The translations under genes and the position numbers were made by a program. DNA of 64,000 nucleotides from Azadirachta indica. Lineage: Eukaryota > Streptophyta > Magnoliopsida > Sapindales > Meliaceae. The notes beneath the pieces were generated by a model. That model saw only the letters and a list, made by a program, of their open reading frames with translations, was not told where the DNA came from and ran no database searches. This document shows positions 1 to 16,169 of this stretch, in pieces. The stretch spans positions 6,797,191 to 6,861,190 of the forward strand of contig CM040443.1 of assembly GCA_022749755.1 (NCBI GenBank), given 5' to 3'. Every line of letters starts with the position of its first letter. The stretch's first letter is position 1.

Positions 1-298
1 GTAACAAAATAAATGGGGCCAAAACCCCAGCAGCTAGCAAACAGAACTATATATATTGAAAACAAAACGTAATTAAATCTTCGTCATTTATAATCATTTT
101 CTAAATTAAACGTCACATGTGATGAAAGAAAACAAAAAATCTGAGACATTTAAAAAGGGTTTAGATAAGAAGAGGATTAGTAAAAATAATCCAAATGATG
201 CATATATAGCATGCGCCTGCCATTGGCTTCTTTCACAGTATACATATGAATTGAGATTAATTAACTTGCAATTAAGTTTGAATCACAATCAGTTATAT
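1..298. other. Upstream region of GH1 gene 1
   Basis: This stretch is AT-rich and must hold the proximal promoter and 5' leader of gene 1. A TATATATT run lies near 50-58. Nothing else is identifiable. An open frame from 119 to 484 overlaps exon 1 in the correct frame, but its first 60 codons do not look like a GH1 N-terminus. Confidence 0.3.
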
Positions 299-4603
<4,305 letters not shown>

Positions 4604-6114
4604 CTGGCTAGCTAGCTAGCTAGCTAGCTAGATCACCAAATAATCAATTCATCAGTTGTGGAGCACCAGAAACCGTACGTCTTTCTCAAGGGGTTAATCA
4701 ATAACCTTTCATGTATATTGTATAATGGACCATGCACTTCACTTAATAATTTTTCCTTTTGGATCGATTTGATACCCGATATCGAAATACCAAAATATAT
4801 ATTTTATACAATCAGTATTCTTTTTATTTTTAATGATAGAAATGGCGACTTTTATAGACAATGATTTGAAATTGTAAAGTTTACTTTTGGTGAATAATAT
4901 TATATAAATAAACAATACCGTGTTATATGTAAGAATTAAAATACATCGAAAATATAAATACTTTTTTTTTGACTTTCTTTACTAATTAGATTATTGTTAA
5001 ATAGAAAAAATTTGAATTTACATAGTAGTTAGTAGATGGAGAAATTTGTGAAATGAATTGTGAAATGTACGTGGAAAAAGAGAGGAGAAAATTATTATAA
5101 ATACCTTATCCCTCTCACTATGCTCTCCATCCCTAAATCACTCTTTAAGAGCTCATTTAAAGAAAAAAAGAGTTGTTTCTCCTTTATAGTATTCTTCACT
5201 TATAGTTATTTCTCTTATTTTAAGAGAGAGTGTGAAATACTTCTATTTAACAACAAATGGGCATTGAAAATTCTATCGTGGGTATTAAAAGTAAAAAAAT
5301 GGCATCAACAACAAAATTACAGTTTACTGTTAAAAGAAAAATGGAAGAAAATTGCTTCCAGTAGTGAACTGCTGTATCCTCAAGCTAGCCACCATGGCCA
5401 TCAGTCAACACTATCAGTCAATACTGAGTAATCCGACAGTTCATCCCAATTGTTGTCATGTTTCAAGCAAAACAACAGCCAAGCTTGCGAATTTCCCTCT
5501 CCAATCTATTATCCACCATCATTATTCACTTACTAAATGCTGTTGAAAAGAAATTGAAATTTCTGACTTGTCTTCCTAGTCAATTAGTGCCTTTCTACAA
5601 CGAAAATTTATGATCCAAAACAAAAAATCACCATGACATCGGTTACGAGACCAATGTACAGATCACAAATTGGTGAAGATTTTGTTCGATGTAAAAGTAA
5701 ATAATAGTTTGCCTTGAAGCTATATGATCAAATGATTGAAGGAATTTGTGAAAACAATATTGTTATAATTAGAGAGTCGCTACGCCAGTTGATCAAATTT
5801 GAAATTTTTTAGTCTGGTTTTTGAGAGGGTTAAGCAACCACAAAAGGGGTCCAATTTCATGTTTAAATTGTTTCAGTTGGCAAAAAGAAGCACCAAGTCT
5901 CAAAATCTATTAAAGGGACATTGTCCTTGAAATGTCTAGTGTTATATATTATAAAATGAGAGTGAAAGTTGCCTTGAAATTTTATTATTGGGTCTAGTGA
6001 AGCTATTAAGAAGTTTTGGCTATGAATAGAGATGGAAAGCAATCTTGCCATACACTGTAGTTTATCTCACTTTGGGCAAACATTTGTTCCATCTTCAAAT
6101 TGACTAACCAATAA
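4604..6114. other. Intergenic: GH1 gene 1 3' flank
   Basis: It begins with a short CTAG tetranucleotide array (about 4605-4632) right after the stop codon, within the probable 3' UTR. The rest is unique-looking AT-rich sequence up to the copia LTR at 6115. Open frames here (for example 5060-5431) show no recognisable domain, so I do not call genes. Confidence 0.5.
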
Positions 6115-6338
6115 TGTTAGGAATTTGTTCCTTATTTCTTGAATGAAAGTTATGTACATGAATGGCCTTTTTATAGGCTTACAATAAATATATAAAAGTA
6201 AAAAAATGTGTACAATAAACGTAATAAAAAAAGGAAGGGAAATCATAATAATAAGGGAAATAAAAATAATAAAAAAAGGAAAGAATAACCTTACAAATTA
6301 AGATAGTATAATGCTTGATTTGATTTGATTCATTAACA
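6115..6338 (-). repeat. 3' LTR of the truncated copia element (224 bp)
   Basis: Bounded by TGTTA...TAACA on the plus strand, a 5-bp inverted terminus typical of LTRs. It abuts, at 6339-6354, the complement of a polypurine tract (AAGTTTGAAGGGGAGC on the minus strand), exactly where the RNase H frame ends. No second copy was found by eye upstream of the truncated 5' end, so it is unpaired. Confidence 0.7.
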
Positions 6339-8660
6339 GCTCCCCTTCAAACTTAAGTTTGGATACCAAATCACGAAAATGGTCAGGTGAATGATATTTT
6401 GTGAACACATCTGTTGATTGATTAGAAGAAGAGATGGAACAAAGAGTAATAGTGCCTTGATGATATGTTGATGAATGAAATTATAGTTAACTTTAATATG
6501 TTTGGTACGCTCATGAAAGACATCATTGTGAGCAATCTTAATATCGCTACTATTACAACAGGCAAGAGAAGTAGGACTAAAGTGATGAACGCCTATATCA
6601 CTGAGAAGCTACTGAAACCAAGTAATCTCTTGAGTAATATCTGCAAGAGTACGATATTCTGCCTCTGTGTTAGATCTTGCAACAACAGTTTACTTCTTAC
6701 AATGCTAAGAAATGAAAGAATCACCTAAAAAAATATAAAGATCTGTGGTAAAGTGTCGATCAATAGGATCACCAGCTCAGTATGCATTAGAAAAGGCACA
6801 TAATTCTAAAGATAAATGGGCAGAAAAATTAAGCCCGAGAAACAAAGTGCCTTTAATGTACTAAAGAATGTGAAGAATAATCGCGTAATAAGGAAAGCGG
6901 GGAGCAAACATATGCTGGCTCACAATATGAACAGTATGGGAGATGTCAAGTTGAGTAACCATGAGATCAAGTAAACTATCAACCGGTTATTTATAAAGGG
7001 TGGCATCTTGAAGTGGAACTCCTTTAAGGGGTGTGAGGTTTGCATTGAGCTCTAGTGAAGTAGAGGCGATTTTACTATTAGTCAAACCAGCTCGAGCAAA
7101 GAGGTCTAATGCATACTTAGCCTGAGAAAGATAATAGCCATCATAGTTAGAAAGTACCTTCAAACCAAGAAAGTAATTAAAATGGTCGAGATCTTTCATC
7201 TTAAAGTGTTGCTGAAGTGAGGTCTCGAGAACAAATATCTCATTAATATCATCACCAATAATGATCATATTATCTACATAAAGTAAGAGAAGAATACAGC
7301 TATGATTTGTGTTGCGAATAAAAAGAGTTGTATCATATATAAGAGTTGAAACAAAAACTAAGTTGCTAAATGGTAATGCTAAATTTGGCAAACTAAGCTT
7401 GAAGAGCCTGTTTGAGACTATACAAGACACGAAAAACCTTGCAGACTTTGTGAAGTGGATGGAAATATCTTAAAGGAGGTTTCATATAAACATCTTCAGT
7501 CAGATCACCATTGAGGAAGGCATTTTTAATATTTATCTAAAAGAGTGTCCATCAACGTACAACAACCACTACCAAAAGGCTTTGTTAAAAGGCTTTGTAC
7601 AAAGGTCATATGAGCAATAAGGGTAAAAGGTTTCTTCATAGTCAATGCCATACTCTTGATTGAATTCCTTAATAACCAGTTTGACTTTGTATCATTCAAT
7701 AGAGCTATCAGCTTTAGTCTTAATTTTATAAATTCATTTGCAGTCAATTGCTGATTTTTGATTTGGGAGATCAACCAGGTCCCATGTATGTGATTTCTCA
7801 AGAACCTATAGTTCTTCTGCTATTGCTTGTTGCCAAACAAGATTAAAACTGGCATTGGAATAAAATTGAGGCTTATATAGGGAAAGAGTAATAGAAAAGT
7901 AGTGATAATCTTGAAGTCTAATAGAAAGTTTCCTTATTCGATTGGATTGACGAGGAGGAGGAAGATTAGGGGAGATGGACGGAAGGATAGTAGAGGTGTC
8001 AGGGGTGGACCCGGAAAGTGAAGTCATTGGCTTAAGAACAGGCCATGGTGTAGCGGAGATATCTATTGAGTGCTTATCTGAATTACCTGCATTAGTGTTA
8101 TCAGGAAACAAATCTATAGAATTATAAGTAAAGAAGGGAGTAAGATTAGTCTCAGAATGAAAACTAGAGATCGAAGAGAATATTTTGTGTTCCCAGAAGA
8201 CTACATATCTAGATATACAAAGTCGATTGGATACAGAATTTCAATACCTATAACCTTTGTGTTTAATGCCATATTTTAGAAAATAACATAAACAAGCTCG
8301 AGGTTTTAATTTGGTATACTCATAAAGCTGTAGAAGAACAAAATAGGCACAACCAAAGGCTTTAAGAAGACTATAGTTAGAAGGAGTTCCACATAATTGC
8401 TTATAAGGAGATTGATTACCGATGAGTGGAGAAAGAAGAAAACCGATAATATAAGTAGCTGTAAGAGCAGCTTCCCCTCAAAAACGTTCTGCACAGGAGG
8501 TGGAGATGAGAAAAGCACAAACAGTTTCAATGATATGTCTGTTTTTACATTCAGCTCGACCATTTTGTTGAGATGAGAAGACATAATTAATAATGTTGGT
8601 TAATAGTTCATTTCCACTGAGCCTTTCACATATTTGTCTGTTCTTACAATTCAGCTCAAA
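6115..8660 (-). mobile_element. 5'-truncated, degenerate Ty1-copia retrotransposon (pol 3' half plus 3' LTR)
   Basis: Read on the minus strand, frames with stops and shifts give: the C-terminal part of integrase (about 8580-8160), the variable linker to reverse transcriptase (8111-7806), the RT N-terminal half (7801-7526), RT palm/thumb (7430-6987), and RNase H (about 6800-6345) ending just before a purine tract and the 3' LTR. The RT catalytic box reads YVDN at 7269-7280, so the second catalytic Asp is lost. Integrase core, protease, gag, PBS and 5' LTR are not detectable beyond about 8660, so the 5' end is missing. The family is Ty1-copia because integrase precedes RT. It is inactive and older than the element at 13637-19260. 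The 5' breakpoint is approximate. Confidence 0.85.
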
Positions 8661-9567
8661 GACAGAATAATCAGATGCCTCTTTGCTAGTTCATTTTCAG
8701 ACATGATTTTCTTTTTTCAACAAAATGAACCTTAGATTTCCTGGTGCAAGGCTACAATGATCATATCAAGATGGTTAAGATTAAATGTAGAGTTTGCGTA
8801 CATCTTTTGGGGTGCAATGGTGTGTGAGGAGCATTGTTGGCAAGCTGAATACACCATCACTGAGAAAGAAAGCCAAGGATTTAATTACAGAGAGAATTGC
8901 TTCCTATTGCACATAAATTAAGGAAGTATAGTTTCTCATATATTTAATTTGTTCATTTTCTCTCTTGGTTTATCTAATTGAAGTTTCTAGGAGATTTATT
9001 AACATTTTAAAATAGCTAAAGCTTGCTATGTTCATTTAATTGCTTCTTAAGGGATGAAGATCTAATGCTTGCTGCTAGGATTGCCATTTGAAGTGCAAAA
9101 AGGCAACAACACTCTAATTTCTTTAATCAACGGAGTGATGAAAACCTTTGCAAAATGGACCTGGCTTTTCCCATATGTTTTCTCTCATGAAATACAAAAG
9201 TTGTATCATTGCGAAATTAGGGACTATCTTTGTAGAAGAAGATGGTATTCTCTGATACAAGATAAGGCAATAAATATTTTGCCTCATTTTATGGGGCCAA
9301 GGTATGCAATCTCAACCTATCACCATCATGGATGCTGCACAAAGAAAGCAGGTTTTGCTACAACAAGCTCTACCACTGATCGCTATGAGTGGTGCATATC
9401 CTTGTCTTCATCTTCAAGCCAATAACACCAGCAACAGCTGCTTTTATTACGGTCTGGGTCTGTTTAAGTCTCCTACAACTACTAGAAGTGCTACATCAAC
9501 AAGTGCATCTAACTCTTCCTTAGTGAGGACTACTGCAACAGCAGAAGCTACAGCACAACAATGAGCT
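8661..9567 (+). other. Intergenic with an unrecognised open frame (9304-9564)
   Basis: This stretch follows the broken end of the copia fragment and is less AT-rich than its surroundings. The plus-strand frame ending at 9564 is Gln/Ala/Ser/Thr-rich (QRKQVLLQQALPL then a Ser/Thr-rich tail), with no domain I recognise and no splice or transcript evidence. It could be a gene relic or chance. I see no other gene here. Confidence 0.25.
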
Positions 9568-10230
9568 TTAACTACCGAAATATGTCGGGAAGTGAAACTC
9601 AGTATTTGGCAATTTTGCGGAATAATGCATACTCAACACCAATTTCATCAAATGTCGGAGCACCCACAAGCCAGTTGTCCAGCCATTCCATCTAATTGAA
9701 TTAATAAAATCTGGTACGTCAAACCAAAATGGTAACACGTTGCACCCTTTTGGCTTGCTTTGTTTTGAGCTTGAAGCAACTTAAACAGGGGCTACCATTA
9801 AGCCGCCTGACTTGGGAACAGTTGTCTTATTCAGTACCATGACTGATCCAAAGCATGGCTGCTCAATGTATCCAATGCAAGAAGAGAAAAAAGTATTATT
9901 TTGATCTAGCTGAACAATTTTGTCCAAGCAATTATAGTAACGGCAGCTCCCACAAAAGAATACGTATTCACCTTCATGCACGCATGAACGAATCAGATTT
10001 AAAACAAATGCCTGGTCAAAATGTGATTCACCAACAATAACTGGTAAACCGTCACGCAACTAACGTGGAATATCTTCTGACACCTCATCTCTGACAGCAA
10101 TAGAGTTCTGAAGCCAAAATTGAATCTTTAATGCTTTGAACTTTTTACGACGGAAGTTCCTAATGGTACAGCTATTTTTTACTTGGCGTATCTTCCCAAC
10201 CAGCTCTTCTTTAGAGCTTTCCAAAGGCAG
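9568..10230 (-). pseudogene. Unidentified degenerate coding relic, antisense
   Basis: On the minus strand one frame stays coding-like for about 220 codons (10230 down to 9568), interrupted only by a TAG at 10060-10062 and a TAA at 9781-9783. Recognisable blocks are a Lys/Arg-rich segment (KNSCTIRNFRRKKFKALK), then DGLPVIVGESHFDQAFVLN, a Cys/Tyr-rich stretch, SGGLMVAPV, and past the second stop a Trp-rich stretch (FWFDVP, RWNGWTTGLWVLRH). The composition is like a real globular protein rather than random AT-rich translation. I do not recognise the family. It may be a captured host-gene fragment or a transposon-encoded protein. Confidence 0.35.
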
Positions 10231-10947
10231 TTAGGCATAGATGCCAGATTAAGCTTCTATTAGCAATGCCAATACTTCTATTGATCAGCAATAACTTCAA
10301 TAAAATGAACAACAGCGCCACCAAATGATTAAACTTCGGAAGGAGCACTGTTGCTCGAAGTAAACTCTAGCAACAACAAAGAAAACCCCACACAAGATGG
10401 CACCAGACCTACGAAGATCCACGGATGTGCAGAAAAAATAACTTAAAACTTCAAGTTTCTAGCAATAAACTGATGACTCGTCACTATTAGAAACTGGGGG
10501 CCTAGATTTAGTGGAGGAAAACTAAAAATTGGAGGGTTAGATGTTGGGAAGAAAAATATGCTATCATGAAGAGTCAATAATTAAATAACTGAATTGTAGT
10601 AGGTGACAAAATCTTAAATAAGGGGACACTACCAAACTCTATTCTTAGAAAAATACGACTCTTTAGCCAAGAAAAAAAGTATGCAAAAGAAAATGAACTA
10701 CGATTTCTTGAATTTTCTAGTTTTTGGATTGACTTCCTATATTATTTTTTTGTTATGCTTCTCCAAGTATTTTTATAAAGAGAACCCTATTGATTTAGGT
10801 ATCGGAGAGTTTTTGTCGAGAGACCGACACCCTTATTAGCCCTTCTTTTACAAATATGTGGAATGAAGGAGAAAAATTTTGTATTGCATACTGATCATAA
10901 AAAATCGTGATCAACAATTTCCTTAATTATATGATGATCTTATTATA

Positions 10948-10978
<31 letters not shown>

Positions 10979-12829
10979 TCCTAACTAGCTAATTAAGAGA
11001 ATATATATGATTAAATTGATTACTTTACATCTATAACATTCCAATAATCCCTTTCCAGTTTCTTTTTGATTGAAATATTATAAGCGGAAGAGATAAGAGA
11101 TCAAGTATGGTTGGTAATGGTAACGCTTAATTTATTTGTACCAGATTCGGTTTTCAATACTGTCAAGTTTTGGCTTATAAAATTAAATTAAGGCATGCAA
11201 GATATTTTTTTATTTAGATAAATATTACTTTCCGTTCCTGTTTATCATTGACAAAATCAAAAACAAAAAAAATAATTAAATTTCTTTCTCGCCAGATTTA
11301 TCTTATATTGAATATTAAACTAGCTTCTTAGCTGAAATATGGTTATAATACTATATATATATATATATTATTATGTACTAAACTCGTTGGACAATGACAG
11401 CCACTTTTGTGCAATTTCAATAACTATGATAAATCATATCCAATTAATAGCTTAACAGGTCGGTCAAATTGATATCGTATGCACAAAACGTACAGTTCAA
11501 ATAATGCATTCACCGTAATTATCAACGGCTAATGAAGGCTCTCTTGTACTTGTTACAGACATAATGCTTCCTCCTGGCTCTGGTCCTTCATTAGTTCAAG
11601 CCCACCATATATGATTTTTTTATATTTTTTTAATAATTTAAAATAATAATATAAAATAAAATAATTAATTTTTTTATTATAAATAGTTAATTAAGAGATA
11701 TTTTTATCTTTTTTAAATTAGAAATATTTTTACATTGTCCAAAAATTGAATGGGTATGTTCTATTTTTTAAAAATTCAAGAGAGTTAAAGTATAATCATT
11801 AACAGATGGACGATTGATTATTTTTTTTAATCTAAATTACTGTACATAAACTAAAACTTTTAAAGTAAAATTAATAGAATTTTTGTGGTTAATTAGTCAA
11901 AATTTAGCCAATTAATTGTTCTATAGAATAATTTCATTAAATCTTTTTAAATGGTGGCCCAACCCCTGGCAGACCGCGATTGGAAAGAAACGTGATGAGA
12001 TACAATGAATGAATCAGACAATGAACTTGATTTATTTTGTATTAATTAAAGATTTAATTATCATGATTGCATCTGGCTTTTTTCAGATGATCATATATAT
12101 TCTTTCAATAATACGTCCGGTAAACAAAAGAAAAGGCAAGTTGTCGATTCATTTACAATTAGACAAATGCCCCTCTTTAATTTAGTCGACACCTTAATTA
12201 ATTAAATATAAGATGCGTTAAAGATTTAGAGCCTATTTGATAAAATGTTTATAAATAAAAATTTATTAATTATTTAATTATTATAAGTAATTTTTATAAA
12301 AATTTAAATAATTATTTTAATAAATAAATTTTTAATATTTAATTTTAAAAATAATGTAAAATTTTTAAAATAAAATAAAAATAATTTTACGTTTTAAAAA
12401 ATTAAAAGAAATTTTATCGATTTAGTTACTTATTATTTTAAAATAATATAAAATTTTTAAAATAAAATAATATTTAACGTTCTTTGTGTTGAAACGGTGA
12501 AACACATTTTATTACTGATTTAGAAACTACCAAAAGTTCTCACGTATACAAAATATTTATCCGAATAAAGGAAGCTTTCTGAGCAGATTACGATCAAATT
12601 ACATATATTATAATAAACTCCCACCTTAATAATGCGTTATATATATTATAATAATAATTAATGATGAGTGACCCCGAAAGTATGACCGACAAATTATTCT
12701 GAGAAAATGTAAGTTCAGTAATTTCAAAATAATCCAGGAGTACTATTCCCTCTCAGAATTGACTATACAAGGGGTCTAGGGATTTTTTTCTGAGATCAGA
12801 AGCAAATAAATTAATTAATTAAGTGCGTC
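10231..12829. other. Intergenic, no gene seen
   Basis: AT-rich DNA with a (TA)n tract near 10951-10978, another near 11352-11368, and poly-A/T-rich stretches at 11620-11700 and 12230-12480 that resemble decayed MITE-like sequence. The last few hundred bases should be the old promoter of the GH1 pseudogene at 12830. No coding segment is recognisable. Confidence 0.5.
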
Positions 12830-13636
12830 ATGGCATTCCAAGCTCTTTTTTTCTTCTTCTTCCTTCTAACCACCATGGCCGGATTCTAGGGTTGCACTGA
12901 TGGTACCAGTACTAAACCAACGCAATATTCAATGCCATTTAACCGTAGCAGTTTTACGGCCAATTTCATCTTCGGCGCCGGAACCGCAGCTTACCAGGTA
13001 TGCCATTAGGATCTAACCAAGAGGAAATTAAAACATGATTTATGAGTTTATTTTAGTTCGCTTAATAAATAATATCTCGATCGCCAGTCTGAAGGAGCCG
13101 CATTTGAAGATGGAAGAGGACCAAGTATCGCTTAATAAATTGCTGACAGAAGCACAGGAGATGTAGCATATGATTTTTATCATCATTACAAGGTTTGGTT
13201 GTTCATGATATACATATATATATATATATATATATTATTATTATTGCTGTATATGTATACTTATCCAATGATTTATATCTATAATTTAAAATTTTACAGG
13301 AGGACATAAAGCTGATGAAAAAGATCGGCTTAGATTCTTTTAGATTCTCTACCTCATGGAGCAGCGTATTACCTAGTAAGATATCTTCATTTTGATCATT
13401 CATTTAAAAGGGAAAAAACCGTCTAGTTTGACAAAATTACTAATACGGTGGAACAAAATTTTCAAAGACAGAAAGACATTTGTGATCAATTCAAGGCAAA
13501 TTTCAACTTAATTTATTGTCATGTGATTATAATTCTTCTTCTATTTTTCAATAGTCAAAGATGTTATATGTTATTGGTTTTAAATATTTTTGTATGTTTC
13601 AGGGGGAAAATTAAATTAGTGGGGGAGTGAACCCAC

Positions 13637-14445
13637 TGTTGGGATAAACTAATATAAACCAATTTGCGGAAGCACAATAATTACATTATCCGCTCTTGCG
13701 TGAACCTAATAGGAAACAAACAAATAGAGCAACAATCTTTGGCAAAAAATCAATTTTTGGACAGCAACCACATCATCAACAAAATAACGATAACACAATC
13801 AATTTTAACGTGGAAAACCTCCTCAATGTGAGGAGTAAAAACCATGAGACTGTAGTCCACCCGAAAATCTCCACTATAATCAAATAATGGGAATACACAA
13901 TTTTTTTCTAGTCAGAACTAGAGGTACACATCCATAATATTCTCAAGATCACACAATCTTGGCAGACAATCAAGTTTTATAAAGAAATTAGAGAGAATTC
14001 AAAAAAAACATTATCATAATGGTGGCTTAACTTTCAACCACGAAATCTGGAAAAAAAGGAGCTCTAAATCTGATCTCCACTGTTCAGAATTTACTCCTCT
14101 GAATTAGGAAGTTGCTGGTAAAATTTCAGCTCAATCGGACCACGAATCGATCTCCGATTAGCCATTTGATCAAAACTGTCCTAAGTTAACTGTTCTGCCT
14201 CTAACTAGACGATGAACAGTAACCGCCTCTCTCTCTAGGCGATGAACAGTGCCGCTTCTCTCTCTCTAGACGGTGAATAGTCCCCACCTCTCTCTTCTTA
14301 ACTCACATATATATATATGTTGCAGCAAAAAAAACACTAAATCTTACTTGAGAAAAGACTAAAATGTCCTTGAGTTAATTGGGCTTAGTTACTATTGAAG
14401 AGAAAATTTGGGCCATCTCCAAATAGGAGGAAACCCAACCCAATA
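13637..14445 (-). repeat. 3' LTR of the intact-length copia element (809 bp)
   Basis: On the plus strand it starts TGTTGGG and ends CCCAATA, so in element orientation the termini are TA...CA rather than TG...CA. It is 32 bp longer than its partner, largely because of an extra copy of a CT-rich unit ending CGATGAACAGT (about 14200-14280). It adjoins the PPT. Confidence 0.9.
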
Positions 14446-14447
14446 AA

Positions 14448-14460
14448 TCTCCCCCTTTCC
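14448..14460 (-). other. Polypurine tract
   Basis: The minus strand reads GGAAAGGGGGAGA immediately inside the 3' LTR. This is the expected position and composition for the plus-strand primer of reverse transcription. Confidence 0.85.
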
Positions 14461-14462
14461 GA

Positions 14463-16004
14463 CTATATGGAGGGACTTGCCAATCCAACAATCGAACAAC
14501 AAATTTCAAGCTTTTCTCTCGAAAGAGTCTTGGTTAACATATCAGAGGCATTGTGATCTGTGTGAATCTTTTCAAGCTCAAACATATTATCATTAAGTGC
14601 ATCTCTCAACCAATGATATCTCACATCAATATGTTTTGATTTTGCATGAAAAGAGAAATTCTTACTCAGGTAAATTGCACTCTGATTATCACAAAATACC
14701 ACATATCGCTGTTACTTGAAATCAAGTTCTTGTAAGAACCTCTTCATCCACAACAGTTCTTTGCATGCTTCAGTCGCTACAATGAATTCTGCCTCTGTAG
14801 TGGAAAGTGCAACACATTTTTGTAGCCTTGATTGCCATGATACAACTCCACCTGAATGTGTCATCAAGTAACCCGTAGTAGATTTTCGAGTATCAACATC
14901 TCCAGCCATATCTGAGTCTGTATAGCCAACTAACACAGGTTCTCCACTTCCAAAAGTAAGTTTGAAATTGGAAGTACCTCGAAGATATCTCATAATCCAC
15001 TTCACTGCATTCCAATACTCTCTTCCTGGATTGGATAAAAATCTACTAACAACACCAACTGCATGAGCTATATCTAGTCTTGTGCATACCATCGCATACA
15101 TCAAGCTTTCAACTGCTGAAGCATAAGGAACTCTTTCCATGTCTTCTTTCTCTTTATCTATTGTAGGGGACTGCTTGGTACTTAACTTAAAGTGTGTAGT
15201 AAGAGGAGTGCTAACCACTTTAACGTTACTCATATTAAATCTTTCAAGTACCTTTTCAATGTAATGCTCCTGTGATATACACAACTTCTTGGCTGCTCTA
15301 TCTCGATAAATTCAGATGCCAAGGATTTGTTTTGCTGGCCCTAAATCCTTCATAGCAAAGGATTTGCTCAACTGCTTCTTTAACCTGTCAATTCTAGAAG
15401 CATTCCTGCCAACAATCAACATGTCATCAACATAAAGCAACAATATGATAAAATCATCATCAGAGAATTTCTACACAAAAACACAATGGTCAGAAGAAGT
15501 TTTCCGGTAGCCTTGCTCCCCCATAACTGATTCAAATTTCTTATACCACTGTCTTGGTGCCTGTTTCAAGCCATAGAGGCTTTTCTTCAACTTGCACACA
15601 TAGTCTTCTTTTCCTTTTATTCTGAAACCCTCTGACTGCTCCATATAAATTTCTTTATCTAAGTCCCCATGTAGAAAAGCAGTCTTTACATCCATCTGCT
15701 CAACCTCTAAGTCAAGATTAGCCGCTATGCCCAATACCACACGAATGGATGACATCTTGACAACTGGAGAGAAGATTTCATCAAAGTCAACACCTTTCCT
15801 TTGGTTAAATCTCTTGACAACCAATTTGGCTTTGTATCGTGGTTGTGAGGTATGTTCTTCCTGTTTCACTCTGTACACCCATTTGTTTTTCAAAACTCTT
15901 TTACCCTTAGGTAACTTTACCAACTCAAATGTGTGATTTTCATATAGTGACTTCATCTCATCTTGTATAGCATCAATCCACTCCTTCTTGTGTCCACTTT
16001 CCAT
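14463..16004 (-). pseudogene. copia reverse transcriptase and RNase H (interrupted by stops)
   Basis: The RT_2 domain starts with KEWIDAIQDEMKSL and passes through QMDVKTAFLHGDL and KSLYGLKQAPRQWY (16004-15471). The catalytic YVDD (15423-15434) lies just past a stop, the thumb follows (15284-14712), and RNase H with FCDNQSAI and KHIDVRYHW follows another stop (14702-14463). The catalytic box is intact, unlike in the older element at 6115-8660, but at least three stops separate the pieces. It ends beside the PPT. Confidence 0.9.
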
Positions 16005-16169
16005 TGCTTCTGCATAATATTCAGGTTCTCCCCCATCAGTTAGTAATACATACTCACTTGTAGGATACCGTGTGGAGGGCTGTCGGTTTTTGGTGGATCT
16101 TCTGAGTGGAACATCTAGTGAAGCCTCTGAAGTAGATGACTGATCCTGAACATCATCATCAACCTCAAC

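Noticed and set aside
5060..5546. Open frames 5060-5431 and 5352-5546
   Set aside because: Low-complexity AT-rich translations with no domain, no homologous exon pattern and no sensible codon bias.
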